From Liquidambar formosana (lineage: Eukaryota; Streptophyta; Magnoliopsida; Saxifragales; Altingiaceae): DNA of 64,000 bases. The position numbers and the translations under genes were made by a program. The first letter of the stretch is position 1, and each line of letters begins with the position of its first letter. The notes beneath the pieces are model-generated. The model searched no databases. It was not told the origin of the DNA and saw only the letters and a list, made by a program, of their open reading frames with translations. Below, piece by piece: positions 1-11,405 of this stretch. The stretch lies in NCBI GenBank assembly GCA_039720395.1, contig CM077823.1, forward strand, positions 7,678,909-7,742,908, read 5' to 3'.

Positions 1-392
1 AGGACCACTATTAGAGGACCAAAACATAAGATCACTAATTTGGCTGAATCTGATTGGTTAGTGGTATTAACACCGTTAGTAGCTAAAAAAGAACTTAATA
101 TGGGAAGCCCTCAATTCCCGATTCAGATAAATGTTCTCAAAATTTAGATAAACGGGATTATAGGCGGTTTTCTCAAAATTGTTGTGATATTCTCCTTCCT
201 TTTAGCAATTCCCAAAAGGAATCATCGACCAAAGTTTCAAGATACCTCCCGCATTCGAGTTCGGCGAAATATTCAAATAATTAACCATGACACATCATAC
301 AAACTATGCATCAAAATAATACCACAACTCAACCATTGTCATAACAAATCAGATAAATTGGGAGTTTTATCATATAACAATGGGGAGTTCCC

Positions 393-463
<71 letters not shown>

Positions 464-890
464 TAGGTACGTTTTTAAAATAAAAAATATTCAGATAATT
501 TGTGATTTTTTTTAAGATAACAGTAGGAATTCCTTTCCCCCTGCATTGTTTTCCCCTAATTAGTACCATGAATATTCAAATAAATTGGGATTTTTTTTTT
601 CCATATAACATTGTGATGTTTTTAAGGTAATATTAAATGCAATAAGACACTAAATATGACAAATCAAATAAATTAGGAGTTTTATCATATAACAATGAGA
701 AGATCACAGCAATTTTGAGGAAACCCCCTATAATCTCGCTTATCTAAATTTTGAAAACATTTATTTGAACTGGGAATTGAGGGCTTCTCATATTAAGTTC
801 TTTTTTAGCTACTAACGGTGTTAATACCACTAACCAATCAGATTCAGTCAAGTCAGTAGTCTTATGTTTTGGTTCTCTAATAGTGGTCCT
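1..890. mobile_element. Long terminal-inverted-repeat element (MITE-like)
   Basis: The first ~180 bases (AGGACCACTATTAGAGGACC...) return as a reverse complement at about 705-890 (...GGTTCTCTAATAGTGGTCCT). The arms share long near-identical stretches, including the segment about TAGCTACTAACGGTG and its complement. There is no transposase; the ~500-bp centre is AT-rich and holds the C/A homopolymer. The left end lies at or beyond base 1, so the target duplication cannot be read. The long arms and absent coding suggest a non-autonomous DNA element, perhaps MULE-type, but the superfamily is inferred. Confidence 0.75.
394..461. repeat. Compound homopolymer: 30 C followed directly by 38 A
   Basis: A run of 30 C (394-423) abuts a run of 38 A (424-461) in the centre of the 1-890 inverted-repeat element. 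Apparent reading frames across it encode only polyproline/polylysine or polyglycine/polyphenylalanine and are not genes. Lengths of such runs are unreliable in assemblies. Confidence 0.9.
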
Positions 891-1430
891 ATGTATTATT
901 AGTCATAATTTTTGCTCAATATATTTTGAGTTGTTAATTTTAGGGTTCATATTCTTGTAAATATTAGTTACATGTTAATATAATATTGATAGGAGTTTCT
1001 TTTTCTATTTGAGTTTCTTTCCAAACAGAACTTGCCATTCATTATCAGGCCAGCTTTTTGTGGTCATTTTGATTTCTTGTTGATATTGGTGGTAGAGGTA
1101 GTGATGATGATTGTTAGGGTCCAGTGATAGCTTATGTGGGGTGGTTCATTGATGGCAATGTCATGTAAACATTTTTTTTCACAAACCCAAGCATTGCCCA
1201 GGCATTTCCTGTTAAAATTATGTGTTTTTTTAAAAGAATAGCTTCAAAACCCCAAGGGGTAACTTAGTTGGTAAGAGATTTGTAATACATGTTCATTCGA
1301 AATTACGTTAGAGTTGAATTTTTTTTTTTGGAAAGAATATATATTATTTATGTGAAATAAGATTTATTATTATTATACATGCATTGGGTTGGGCCATTTT
1401 ATTGGGCTTAAAATTTCTTAATAAGATTTA
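891..1430. other. Non-coding AT-rich stretch with a SINE-like block
   Basis: No plausible coding sequence. At about 1256-1283 there is a tRNA A-box-like block (GGGGTAACTTAGTTGGTAAG), followed by a weak B-box-like stretch and a T run at 1319-1330. This could be a short SINE relic, but no target duplication was found. Confidence 0.4.
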
Positions 1431-1828
1431 GGGGGCCACTATTGGCACCCCAAGGCTTGCTTTTCATCCCCCACGTATTTTACACTTTAAAGTTTTATGA
1501 AAAATATAAAAGGTTTTCATAAAAACTAATCACGTATTCTATTAGAAAACATTATTTTTAACAACTTTTTAGAAAAAAGTTTTTCCAAAATCTATCGTTT
1601 CAGTAGACCTTTTTGCCATTTATAGTCTTCGCATAATAAATGACTAAAAAGTCCACTTAAACGATAGATTTTGGAAAAACTTTCTTCCAAAAAGTTGTTC
1701 AAAATTATGTTTACTAATAGACAACACAATCAATTTTTAGGAAAATCTTATATATTTTTCATAAAATCTTAAAATATAAAATAAGTGGGGGACAAAAAGC
1801 AAGTCTTTGGGTGCCAATAGAGGCCTTC
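1431..1828. mobile_element. Foldback MITE, family A copy 1 (398 bp, MULE-like 9-bp TSD)
   Basis: Almost the whole element is an inverted repeat. The left end GGGGGCCACTATTGGCACCC pairs with the right end GGGTGCCAATAGAGGCCTTC. The inner arms share the motif AAATCTATCGTTT and its complement AAACGATAGATTT. The element is flanked by the perfect 9-bp duplication TAAGATTTA (1422-1430 and 1829-1837). Its length equals that of the copy at 12699-13096. A 9-bp duplication fits Mutator-type mobilisation (family knowledge). No coding. Confidence 0.88.
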
Positions 1829-1837
1829 TAAGATTTA

Positions 1838-3106
1838 AGAATATTTGGGCTTGGGAAAAATATGAAGAGTTTTATATTTATTTATATATATTGCATGTGA
1901 TATTTGAAATATTATTTATTATATAGGAATTAGATTTCCTATTGGACAGTTGTCGCTCACCCCAATATATTTCAGGTCGTCGTTGGAAGCACGGGTCAAG
2001 AATTTGAGAGATCATTGCGTGGATTTATTTTATTTTTTTTGTTATTTCCATAAAGTTGATGTAAATATTATTTAACGAGTTAGAGTAATGTATATTCATA
2101 TGAGATTTTGGGTTAGCCACCGCTTTCCGCAACTGTATTATATATTGTAATTTCAAAGGAAAATTTATTTTTGAAAAGAGTTTTATTTTATGAAGCTCAT
2201 AAAATAAAATGTGTTTTTCCTGGCCGTTATAGGATTACGCCTCAAGAAGCAAATGTCCTAGATTCAACACCTACTAAATTTTGTGGGGCCACTCACATAA
2301 GGTTTCATGGTTTTCATAATCTTTGGACTACCTAATCCATATGGTTGTAGGGTCTAGCTTATTTGGGCCTTGGGTTTGAAGGGTTTCCTCATCATCACAA
2401 AAAAAAAAAAGAAAGGAAAAAAAAAAAAAAAAAAAGGAGAGTTTCAAAACTTAGTTCCTTCATTTTTTAACATTTCATATTTTCCTTTTATTTTAGAAAT
2501 CATGTGTGACCGCTACTGCTAGTACCTTCAGGACTACTGCTAGTACCTTGAGGTGGGGAGACATATACAACTTTAAGATAGTGACTGTGGCGCCTCACTA
2601 CTTACTCCAAGCTACTTTCTATCCTTATTATTACACTGTTCGATTTAGTTCAATTTCATAGTTTATATTTATTTTGTTTTGTTCATATTCTGTTAAATTG
2701 GATTATAAATTTTTGCGTAATCTGTATTGTTCCATAATTTTTTTCTACATTCATATTGCAAGTAACCTTGTTTATTTTTTACTTTGTTCTAACATGCATT
2801 TAGTACGTAATAGCAAAATTAAAAGTATAAGATAGAATAGGTCATTACAATCCGCAGGGGCAGATGCAAAGGGTCCCAAAGGGGGCACTTGACCCTTCTC
2901 ACCGATTATTTTATTTTATTTTTTTACTTTACATATATTCTGATATTCTAAATTTGACCTTGTTAAGTTTTTTGTTGGTCCCTTAAATTTTTTAATCATA
3001 CCCCCCTCTCTATCCTTTTTCTCTTCATATAGATAACTCTTACTTCTTTTATTTCACAAAAAGTTTAATATTTCTAATTGTATTCCTTTTATTATCAATG
3101 AATTTT
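1838..3106. other. Non-coding stretch with a possible SINE relic
   Basis: No supported gene. At about 2235-2435 a block with a B-box-like segment (CTAGATTCAACACC) ends in an A-rich tail (2399-2435), which resembles a tRNA-derived SINE, but no duplication was found. At about 2855 a G/C-rich end-like sequence (CAGGGGCAGATGC) may pair loosely with CCTGGCTCCACCAC at about 3488. Confidence 0.35.
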
Positions 3107-3114
3107 TAAGTTTT

Positions 3115-3306
3115 ACTCGCATGGGTAGTTTAGTTGACAAGCCTTAGCTTAGAAGTGTAAGATCTCAAGGTCTTGATTTCAAGGCGCAGTCTTAGTCGAT
3201 CCTTACAGGAGGTTGCAAGTATTCGAGGTTTACCTTAGTTCCACGAAAGGTCTACAAGGTGGAATTGGTCAAGGGTTCTACATTATTAAAAAAAATAAAA
3301 AATTAA
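3115..3306 (+). mobile_element. tRNA-derived SINE-like insertion
   Basis: A tRNA A-box-like segment (TGGGTAGTTTAGTTGACAAG) is followed by a B-box-like segment, about 100 bp of unrelated body and an A-rich 3' tail (AAAAAAAATAAAAAA). The candidate duplication TAAGTTTT flanks it (3107-3114 and 3307-3314). The 8-bp repeat is short and AT-rich, so the boundaries are tentative. Confidence 0.5.
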
Positions 3307-3314
3307 TAAGTTTT

Positions 3315-4215
3315 TATTTTTTTTAATAAATTCAAAAAAATTTCTTTGTTCTTGTTATTGTCTATTTTGGGCGGCAAAAAGAAAAAGAACATTGTTATAA
3401 GGCTACTTCAAATGATTCTTTAATTTATAAGGTGAAAAAAAAAATAAAAAAATAATAATAATAATCGACCCTGCTGAAGTAAACTCCTGGCTCCACCACT
3501 AATGATCCACTACTTATTTTGTCATATACACTAATTCATCACCATTTTTCTTAAGTAATTACCTCACATGTTATGGTATATAATTTGTTTTAAAATTAAA
3601 AAAAAATAAAAAGAATAAAAAAAAAAAAAAGAATAATTCAGTACACAAGTAAAGCTTAAAAGAAATGTTTTAGGGTACAATTGAGACCAAGAGTCGACAT
3701 AAAGGTTCAAATTGTGATTGCAATTTCAAATTTCTTAGAATTGGAATTAAGTGAGATTCAAGATTTTGAGTAATTTTTGGATGGCACAAAGAATTAAAAG
3801 TGCAAATTGCATGGAATTCTATATTTTTAGCACAAAATAAAAATAAAATAAAAAGGGAAAAATTAGCAACGGAGGTCGAACAATTCTTGGAAGGTGGTCA
3901 AACCTCGATTGCTAATGGAAGTCACTGTTGATGGTAACCTTGGGAGAGAGGAGAAACTGGGAGATAGGTAGAACGGTGAGGTTGGATTGTATAAAAAGAT
4001 ATTTTTGTCAAAAAGTGGACAAAAGGGGTTATTAGGTTAAGGAAAAAGATGTTACAGTGGTTGTAAAAAAAGTCTTACATTATGGGGCTATGACAAAAAA
4101 TCTCAAAATTAAAAGAAAAAGAAAAGGAAAAGGGAATTCTATATTTTTACCAAATTAAAGCTACGTACTTGAAAATTGAGCGAAAAGACTATAAACTTGT
4201 ACTCTTTTGTAACTA
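3315..4215. other. Non-coding AT-rich stretch
   Basis: No coding sequence, RNA gene or well-bounded repeat. Several A-rich runs are present (about 3430-3460, 3595-3635, 4100-4130). The stretch ends at the Helitron 3' terminus. Confidence 0.5.
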
Positions 4216-4226
4216 CTAGTTGGTAC

Positions 4227-4245
4227 ACACGTGCGTTGCACGTGT
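4227..4245 (-). other. Helitron 3' terminal hairpin
   Basis: An 8-bp perfect stem with a 3-base loop (ACACGTGC/GCACGTGT) lies just inside the CTAG terminus. In Helitrons this hairpin is the replication/transposition termination signal. Confidence 0.8.
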
Positions 4246-4825
4246 CGATATTTACCAACCTTTAATCACCAGTCTATCATACCTACAGTTATATATTTTT
4301 CAGAGAAATTGAGCTGTAAATTTTAAGCTCATAAATACAATATTGAAATATAAACCACATTCAATTGAACATTTATGCATTAACTGTAATAGTATGAATT
4401 ATATGTATTTAAATGTATAAATAATAATCATTTTAAACTTGTAAAAATGTCAAAACATCCAAAAACTGTCATTAAATTAGGTAAACATATGTTTGTAAGA
4501 AAATTATAATATGAAAGAAATAATCTAAGTATTCTATTTTTTAATCTTTTTTTTTTTTTTTTGCCTCCTTGATTTTCTGTTATCTTCACTTCCTTCTGAC
4601 TCTTCATCCGGTATTTCTTCAATTTCTTCAACAATGTAACTATTTTTTGCTCGAATGAAATCATCAATTTCTTCAATTTTATGATGAACTTAAATTTCTG
4701 ACCAGTCTGACGAAACAGTTTCATGTAAAATTGGGAGTTCGTATTATTTTGCCATAAAACGTAAACAAAGTTAGTAACATTGTGATTATTTGGCATATAA
4801 TTAATTTTTGGCATTATTTTATTAC

Positions 4826-4943
4826 CTTTTCATGTGATTCAATAAATTCTGAAACTGCACAACCAGTTAACTTTTGTACATCATTGAAAAAAGTAATATA
4901 AACTTTTCCTTTTTCATCCACAACTTCCATTTGGACCATATAC
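4826..4943 (-). pseudogene. RPA1-like (replication protein A large subunit) exon fragment
   Basis: A 118-nt open segment bounded by a splice acceptor (ATAG at 4947-4944) and donor (AAG|GTAATA at 4826/4825). It encodes about 39 residues starting YMVQMEVVDEKGKVYITFFN and ending near AVSEFIESHEK. The pattern (hydrophobic strand, D-x-x-G turn, strand with F-[FN]-D, then a leucine-rich segment) is that of the C-terminal OB-fold of RPA70-like proteins. Such proteins are often found inside plant Helitrons. The downstream open frame at 4814-4428 is a lysine-rich continuation without clear homology. Family assignment is by eye; the rest of RPA is missing. Confidence 0.5.
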
Positions 4944-5616
4944 CTATTTCCATGTCAAAACGTAATGTTAGTTGGATGGTAGTTATGAAATTAATATCTA
5001 ATTATTAATATCTAATTCTTTAAAAATTATTCTTTCATTTATATTTCATATTATTGAAAAATAACCACGTGCAACACACATCTTATGTATATAAATACCC
5101 ACACATCTTCAAAGTAAGTAGGAAATTTCAACACTAAAGCATAAGAAATTGTCATTTATCATCTTGTGCGACATATATATATTACAAAGTAACAAACAAC
5201 AAATCAGAGGAAATAGGCAACATATCAACCAATTCTATAACTATCAAAAGAAGAAGAAAAGAAAAGAAAAAATTGCAAGAACTAGCTTCTAAACTTGTTA
5301 TGGTTGAAGAGGCAAGTAGTCATAAAATTTTTCAAGAAATTGACAATATTTGTATACTACAAATATTACTACCGATGGAGCCGCCATATAGATCAGTTTT
5401 GGTAGTAAAAGGCTATTACACCTTCTAGAGTTCTAATAGAACTCTTTTAGAAAACCCATAGCAACCTTCACTTTAGTGTTTTACACCCTTTAGACCTTAT
5501 TAGTTTGTCATGGGATGATAAATGCGGGTCATTTGAAATTCCAAGAGTTTTATTAAAAACCAATTATGATTGTTTTTTATGTTAGTAGAGGAACCTAAAA
5601 AATTTAGGATTAATGG

Positions 5617-5745
5617 GATTAGGATTAGTTCACCTTATTTGATTAGGATTAGTTTTCTTTATATCTAGTACTAAGGTTTATGCATTTGATTAGGATTAGT
5701 TCACCTTATTTGATTAGGATTAGTTTTCTTTATATTTATATAAAA
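5617..5745. repeat. Two-copy tandem repeat (~71-bp unit) inside the Helitron
   Basis: The block GATTAGGATTAGTTCACCTT and what follows at 5617-5687 is repeated at 5688-5745. The second copy diverges after CTTTATAT. Non-coding. Confidence 0.75.
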
Positions 5746-6843
5746 GGACGGTTTCCCAAGAAAAGAAAAAATATGAACAACGATAGTGAATATCGGTTGC
5801 CTAGAGAAAGATTTAAAGAGTGAAAAGTCTTTCAGGAGTTGCATATTTACCTCTTCATATTGAGGTTCGCTTGATCAAAGTAAGATAGTTCCCATTAATT
5901 CCTTTTTATAGCTATAGTCATTGTGTAGATACAGTCACAATCCAACATTGAATTAATTTACTTTATTTTTGTGTAGGTCATTGTGTTTTTGTCAAAGTGT
6001 GATGAGCATACCACGACCAACAAATACTTTGCTAAGAATTAAAAAATCTTCATGCATTTTTTTTTATTTATAATTGTTATCATTTAACTGGACATTAATA
6101 AAACGTACGCGGTTGACAAAATTTGGTGTTGTTGCCTACGGATATTTTAATTATACTACATAGAATTCCTATAATGCATCATGTATCTTTTAACTCATCC
6201 TAATGTTTTGGTTGGTTGTGGGAGTTTAGGAGCTGGGCAGCTTTCCTAGCAGTTGAAAAATTTCCAAGCTTTCTCAATATATTTCAAAAACTTTCTAGGC
6301 AACATCCCATAAGTTTAAAACCCCATTTTCCACCTTACCTTATATACTTTCCTTTTCTAAGATTTTAAACATCTTGCCCCAACATGTTTGTTTTAACAAT
6401 GTTGAAACTCCACTAAAATTCTACAAATTTTTCCACAAGTCAATCAAACCCCAACCCCCCCAGGAATATATATATATATATATAGATATCTTCTCCCCAG
6501 GCCACGCCACCTGGCCAACTCCCCCCAAACGTCCCCATTTTCAAGTCTGTAAAATTCAATATCTAATATCTACCATTTTTCATGCAAACATACATATTAA
6601 TCTTTATCCATGTCAACATTAAAAGAAACGTGCAATTGTTAAATAACAGGAGAAGATTAAGCAGCCCAACCAATACAAGAACTTTACCTAATAGAAGTAA
6701 AATACGAATCTCCAAATTTCATAAACCAATTGAACAAGTTAAAAGCATTGATATAGGTTGCTATTTGTAGTTTCATCTTATCAAAACATTATCAATTAAT
6801 TAAAACGAATTAATTGAACAAAGATGAAAAAAAAAGGATACAC

Positions 6844-7358
6844 CAAGTAAAACCCATGAGCGAATGCCCCAACCAATACACCAGTGAACAAACGGTCCTT
6901 CAAAAGTGGGTTCTTCCGCAGCGCTATTCGAACTGAAATTCATATACCCACAACAAATAAACATCAAAATTGACTAAACCCAGACATAACCCCCAAAGAA
7001 TAACATCAAATTCACTAAAACCCAGATAATCAACATCACAATAATTAAGAAAAATAACAAGTAAATCAATAAATGCTGGCACAAAAATTCAAATATATAT
7101 ATATATATATATTCACTGAGAGGAAGAACAGGGGCATAAACAATAGGAAGCAAGAACTTAAAAGGGGCGCCTTTGTTGTGTCTCCTAACAGCACTCTCCC
7201 TTCAAACCAAATCATACATACAGCTTTCAATAAGAGAGAAATCTTTCGTGGGTGATTAACATATAGATCAGAAAAATGAATTTCAGAGCATATAGGTGTG
7301 TGTATATAGAGAATGGCACTTACTGGTTGAAGGGATCGGACGGCGACGCCTTATCAGA
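6844..7358 (-). other. Possible captured exons inside the Helitron (unidentified gene)
   Basis: On the minus strand, a 35-nt segment at 7358-7324 is bounded by TTTCAG and GTAAGT. An 89-nt segment at 6932-6844 is bounded by TTTCAG and GTGTAT. The second has one fully open frame containing RIALRKNPLLKDRLFTG followed by a hydrophobic stretch, which looks like part of a small membrane protein. I do not recognise the gene. The same segment can be read in another frame, so the coding interpretation is weak; Helitron gene capture is the inferred explanation. Confidence 0.25.
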
Positions 7359-7604
7359 CTGAAACGTACAAAAGAAATTATATATGAATTATAGTTCCGT
7401 TTCCTTTGAATTCCTATTTGGGTCTAGTTTTATTTAATTATTATAGGAATTATAGTTTTCTTAGAATTCTTATTAAGGTATGTGTTTTATATATTAAGGT
7501 ATGTGTTTTAGAATATATTAGGGTATGTGTTTTAAAATTAAAATAAGGGTATATTAGTCAATCAAAAGTTTTTCTTACATTCATATTTTTATAGGTAGTA
7601 TAGA

Positions 7605-8038
7605 TATAGATGTATATATAAAGTCCCTTTCTCTTAAATGGTTAAACTAACGTAATTTTGTATTAGGTCACCCTCCAAACCTTTACTTGTAACTTAAATT
7701 TTACAAAACCAACTGCAGAGAGAGAAGGGGTTCTCCAAACTCTACCTGTGACTTGAATTTTACAAAACCTAACCAACTACAAAAAGAGAGAGGGCTATAG
7801 TATAATCACGTTGATGGTGGTGGTGGCCGGTCCTTTGGTATGTGAGGGTCAAGTACCTTCAAATTTTCATATAATTCCCCTTTACCCAATGAATTGGAGG
7901 ACTATCACAATTCCAATTTCAGCTCCTCAATTCTAGCTGGTCCGAATTCCATATACGTTCAATTAATCCAGATTAATAAAAATCACAGATCTCTATATAT
8001 ATTTAACTAAGTTGAAATACATGAATATATATGCTCAC
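7605..8038. other. Non-coding stretch between Helitron and ankyrin relic
   Basis: No gene seen. It carries two near-identical short blocks (about 7665-7712 and 7732-7775), each with CTCCAAAC...CTTGTAACTT/CTGTGACTT and TTTTACAAAACC, suggesting a small tandem duplication. Confidence 0.4.
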
Positions 8039-8545
8039 CAAAATTGTCTCTCCTGATGGCACAGTGAAGAATAGTATCACCATTGTTTTTTCTGCTGTAG
8101 GACTCACCATTCTCTGGACCACATATATTATGGAGGCAAAGAAAAGCATCTTTGTTACCATGGAGAGCGGCCAAGAAGAAAGGGGTCTCGCCGTCATTGT
8201 TTCGAGCACCCACCAGCAGTGGGTCGACACGGGCAATGCACATGCACATCCTAACCCTCCCCATTGATGCCGCAACATGGAGTGGCGTATTCCCTCGGTT
8301 GTTCTTCTTTCTTAAAATCTCCTTGGTTTCTTCTACTTCTTTTTTCTTGCAGATGATTTTTACTAGTTCTTCAACCACATTTTATTGGTCTCTGGAGACT
8401 GCTATATGCAAGGCCGTGTCCCTGATCTGGTGATCCTGGCCTTGCGAACAGCTGCATTTTCCCTGTATTTTTTCACGAAGTCATCCCAGTCGCCTTCCAT
8501 GGCGATATCAAACATTTTTTTCCTAAATGCTTGCCAATTTGCCAT
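8039..8545 (-). pseudogene. Ankyrin-repeat protein (ACD6/ITN1-like) N-terminal exon, broken
   Basis: Reading down from the ATG at 8545, the frame starts MANWQAFRKKMFDIAMEGDW. It then shows ankyrin signatures: GDTALHIAVSRDQ-like after a shift, NNRGNTPLHVAASMGRV, and NNDGETPFFLAALHGNKDAF. This is the N-terminal exon of the plant family that ends in a PGG membrane domain. A donor-like GTGAGC follows at 8038. Two lesions are visible. A 1-nt loss near 8425 shifts frame between ARITRSG and the ALHIA block, and a TAA stop follows SRDQ near 8390. No downstream exons are found at lower coordinates. Neighbouring context: a PGG-domain relic of the same family lies upstream at 13255-13570, suggesting a degraded tandem cluster. 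Confidence 0.75.
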
Positions 8546-8737
8546 GGAACAATGATGTCTGTCGGTTAGATAAATCGAAATAGGGTTAATTAGGGTGCAT
8601 GTGCATGTGGTTCTACCATGCATTTTGTACTAGAAATAAATTGATTCTCCTACAAATATTGCCTTGAAAAAGAAGGAAGGTGGCAGGGTGAATGCCATAC
8701 TAGCTAGATATATATTTCTCTTTCTGTTTTTTCCTTA

Positions 8738-8955
8738 CCCTCTATTTGGTTCATAGATTTTATCATGGAAAAAAAAGGGAAGGAAAAAAAAATGCAGAAG
8801 AAAGAAAATGAAAGGAAAAGATGAAATCATACAAAGCCAAAATTATTTCAATTATTTTTCTTCTATCAATTTTCCATTGCAACCAAATAAGAAAAAGTAC
8901 AATTCCTCAAATTTTATTTTTTTTCCTTGGTAAAATCCCCGAACCAAATAGAGCC
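8738..8955. mobile_element. Tourist-like (PIF/Harbinger) MITE, 218 bp
   Basis: The ends CCCTCTATTTGGTTC and GAACCAAATAGAGCC are inverted repeats, flanked by the 3-bp duplication TTA (8735-8737, 8956-8958). TTA/TAA target duplications and a TTTGGTT-containing end are typical of Tourist MITEs. The interior is A-rich and non-coding. Confidence 0.75.
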
Positions 8956-9047
8956 TTAAAAAAAAGGAAAAAAAAAAAGGAAAAAGAGGGGAAAAAAAAA
9001 AAAAAAAGAGACAAGATATATGGGGATTATTGAATGCGTAAAACTCT

Positions 9048-9277
9048 ATCTTTTTTTTTTTTTTTTTTTTTTTGTTGGTTTGATGATTAAGGTGTCTGGA
9101 TTAGTTTGCACGCACTTCGATTAAATCCTTTTTCGCACAATCTTAAAGGCACACTCCTCCACATTGATCTAGTGCATTCAAAAATTAATTCCTGAAGTGC
9201 TTTTAGAAGAATCGAATCCAGGTTGATAGAATAAAGGAACTTTTCTGCTACCATCTGAACAACTCACTCCCTAGGGT
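9048..9277 (-). mobile_element. SINE with perfect 15-bp target duplication
   Basis: On the minus strand the element has an A-box-like segment (GAGTTGTTCAGATGGTAGC), a B-box-like segment (GGATTCGATTC), a ~130-bp body and a poly-A tail (the T run at 9051-9073). The 15-bp sequence AATGCGTAAAACTCT flanks it on both sides (9033-9047 and 9278-9292). Internal pol III promoter-like boxes, tail and duplication together define a tRNA-derived SINE. Confidence 0.85.
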
Positions 9278-9318
9278 AATGCGTAAAACTCTTGATATAA
9301 ATTTACATGAAACTCGTT

Positions 9319-9349
<31 letters not shown>

Positions 9350-9351
<2 letters not shown>

Positions 9352-9545
9352 GCTTTTTCCGTCCTTGCTCAGAAAGAATAACATCTAACCCGTAGAACAC
9401 GTAATGAGAAAAGTTGAAATGGTCCCTGCTACTAGAGCCTTACTCCTCAAATTCAAAAAAAAAAAATTATTATTATTTTTTCATTTTTCCTTCCTTGGTC
9501 AAAAAGTATAGTATTAAACTCTAGAACACGTAATCAGAAAAGCCT
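9350..9545. repeat. Diverged tandem duplication
   Basis: Two copies, about 9350-9415 and 9485-9545, share CTTTTTCCGTCCTTGCTCAG / TTTTTCCTTCCTTGGTCAAA and GTAGAACACGTAAT / CTAGAACACGTAAT. They are separated by an A/T-rich spacer. Non-coding. Confidence 0.6.
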
Positions 9546-11400
9546 AAAATAAAAAAAATAAAAAAAAAATAAAAGTGATTTTTCTCTTTGTCCTACTACA
9601 TTATGAAAAGAAAATTCTATTGCACTGTTTGTCCTTCCAAATTAGGAAGCGGCTAATTAAGTAAAAAAATATTCTTCATTCAAGAAAGCAAACTTCTGGC
9701 CTTCTAAGGAAAAGAATATCCTTGCGATGATGTTTTTTGAATGAGGGAAGATTGCACTCAAGTGCTTTGTTTTAAATAATAGTGCTTCTAATTTTTGAAA
9801 TTACACTAAACAAAATTGATCCAAGCCAATTACAATTGTAGGAAGATTTTAATTATTATTTATGTAATTTTTTTGGATCATTTTAGCATGACAGTCAAAT
9901 CATGACCACTATATTAAATAACTAAATAAAAAGTGGATTTGTTGTGATGATGATTTGATTGTCATTCTATCATATAAGAATTTTCTTTTTTATTTTCTTA
10001 ATTTTAGTTGTTCTTATTGTTTAATTATTAAAATTTGAGTCCTTATAAGATATTATGCTAAGGAGGCTTAATCAAAATTGTCTATTTGTTCCTGCATGTA
10101 TTGAGGGAATTATAGATTAGTTCGGCTATAGGCAGTTAGTAATAATTCTTAGTTAAATTAGTAGTCATTTACTAAGAAGTTAGTAGTAATTTGTATTGAA
10201 CTATAACTATTTACCCATAGCTGGACCAATTTGTATTTTATTCCTAAATTTTTAACAAACAAACCATGAACTCTCTCATTGAACTTTTCATAAACAAAAT
10301 ATTTATTGCGAAGACCAAAAACAAGATAGTTAGACACTCCAGGGGTTACCAATCCACAATGGACCTAGAAGCCCTATTCACTCAAACAGGCCTCAAAGGT
10401 CTAGCACTGGATATCGGGGCTTCAAAAGCCTTCCATGAGAAATCAGGCCTTGGGCCCATCCCGCCAACCTCTGCATCTCCCAACTCTCAGCAGGTCTAGT
10501 TATTATCGCTCGGACTCTCTCCCAACCTAGTCCCCCTTTGTCCACAAGGTCAAGAAAGACAAACAAGATAAGAAAAGAATCAATCATATTTGTTATCACC
10601 AGATAACAAATATGATCTTCTTCGATCTATAAAACAAACAGAATAGAGAGGAGAAGATAATCTCGGATTCTCTTTCTCATTCTTACCATGATTAGAGCGT
10701 CTTTGGCAGACACCAAACTGGTGAGAAATTCAAGGAAGGAAATTCAAAATCTCTGAAGCGAGTCATGAGTAAGAAAATACATAAAATATAGACCATGTTA
10801 ATTCACCTACATTCTCTCACCCGTCCATATGTGGTAGTTCTCTCTATTCTATATTAGACCCAGATGATTGCTCTCTTATGATTGCTTTCACCTATATATG
10901 AACTTTTAACTATTAAATTTAGAATTCAAATCTCATCTGTACTTGAACCTCAAAAAGAGAGTAAGAAATTAAACTCAGAACTTTTCGCTATAGGAAATGT
11001 TATGTACAACACCTTATATGCAGTACCAAAACACAGCATCTTATGTGGTATTATGTGTATGGACCAAAATTTCTTTATTTTATCTAACATTTTTTTTTCA
11101 CTGATGTAGGTTGGTTGCTACATAGAGTGCTATACAAAGGGTGTTTCGTTTAGCACACCCTTTCGCTATTTAGGATTCTTGGGAGCCTACTATTTGCGTT
11201 AAGGTAAAATGGTATAAAAGGGAATCCCATAATATGTAAACCATTCTAATAATCCTTTGCCTAACTTATAGGAGGAATTATTGGCATTCGATTAAAAATT
11301 AATGTGATGAGCCAGATTAGTAAACACTTATTCATAAGACTTCGCATTTCTCTAGACTTGAAATCACGAGTAGAAATATTAAGGAAAAATTAGGAAAATT
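9546..11400. other. Non-coding stretch (contains one small MITE)
   Basis: No convincing gene. Open frames of 64-77 codons here lack family similarity. Apart from the MITE at 10105-10244 the stretch is AT-rich. A weak foldback may exist at about 10984-11165 around AGCACACCCTTTCGCTAT. Confidence 0.5.
10105..10244. mobile_element. Short palindromic MITE, family B copy 1
   Basis: A ~140-bp foldback. The left arm GGGAATTATAGATTAGTTCG pairs with the right arm ending CTGGACCAATTTGTATTTTATTCC. The core TTAGTAGTCATTTACTAAG is shared with copies at 40597-40732 and 59302-59461. No clear duplication is preserved for this copy. Confidence 0.65.
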
Positions 11401-11405
11401 AAAGG

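Larger units (their letters stand above)
4216..7604 (-). mobile_element. Helitron (rolling-circle transposon), ~3.4 kb
   Basis: Read on the minus strand, the element starts TCTATACTACCTATAAAAAT at 7604 and ends in CTAG at 4219-4216. A perfect hairpin (ACACGTGC loop GCACGTGT, 4227-4245) lies 7 nt before the end. The base before the 5' TC is A and the base after CTAG is T, as expected for insertion into an AT dinucleotide without duplication. These are the defining Helitron termini. No Rep/helicase was found, so it is non-autonomous. Its cargo includes an RPA-like exon and exon-like segments, both on the minus strand. Confidence 0.8.

Noticed and set aside
184..569. Open frames across the C/A homopolymer on both strands
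   Set aside because: Only homopolymer amino acids plus unconserved flanks; they arise from the C30-A38 tract.
2855..3506. Possible hAT-like element ending CAGGGGCAG and CTCCACCAC
   Set aside because: The two ends pair poorly and no 8-bp duplication was found.
6374..6770. Two short plus-strand frames in the Helitron
   Set aside because: No similarity recognised; the exon-like signals in the Helitron are on the other strand.
8003..8433. Plus-strand and second minus-strand frames over the ankyrin relic
   Set aside because: Only one minus-strand frame set shows ankyrin signatures; the others are shadows.
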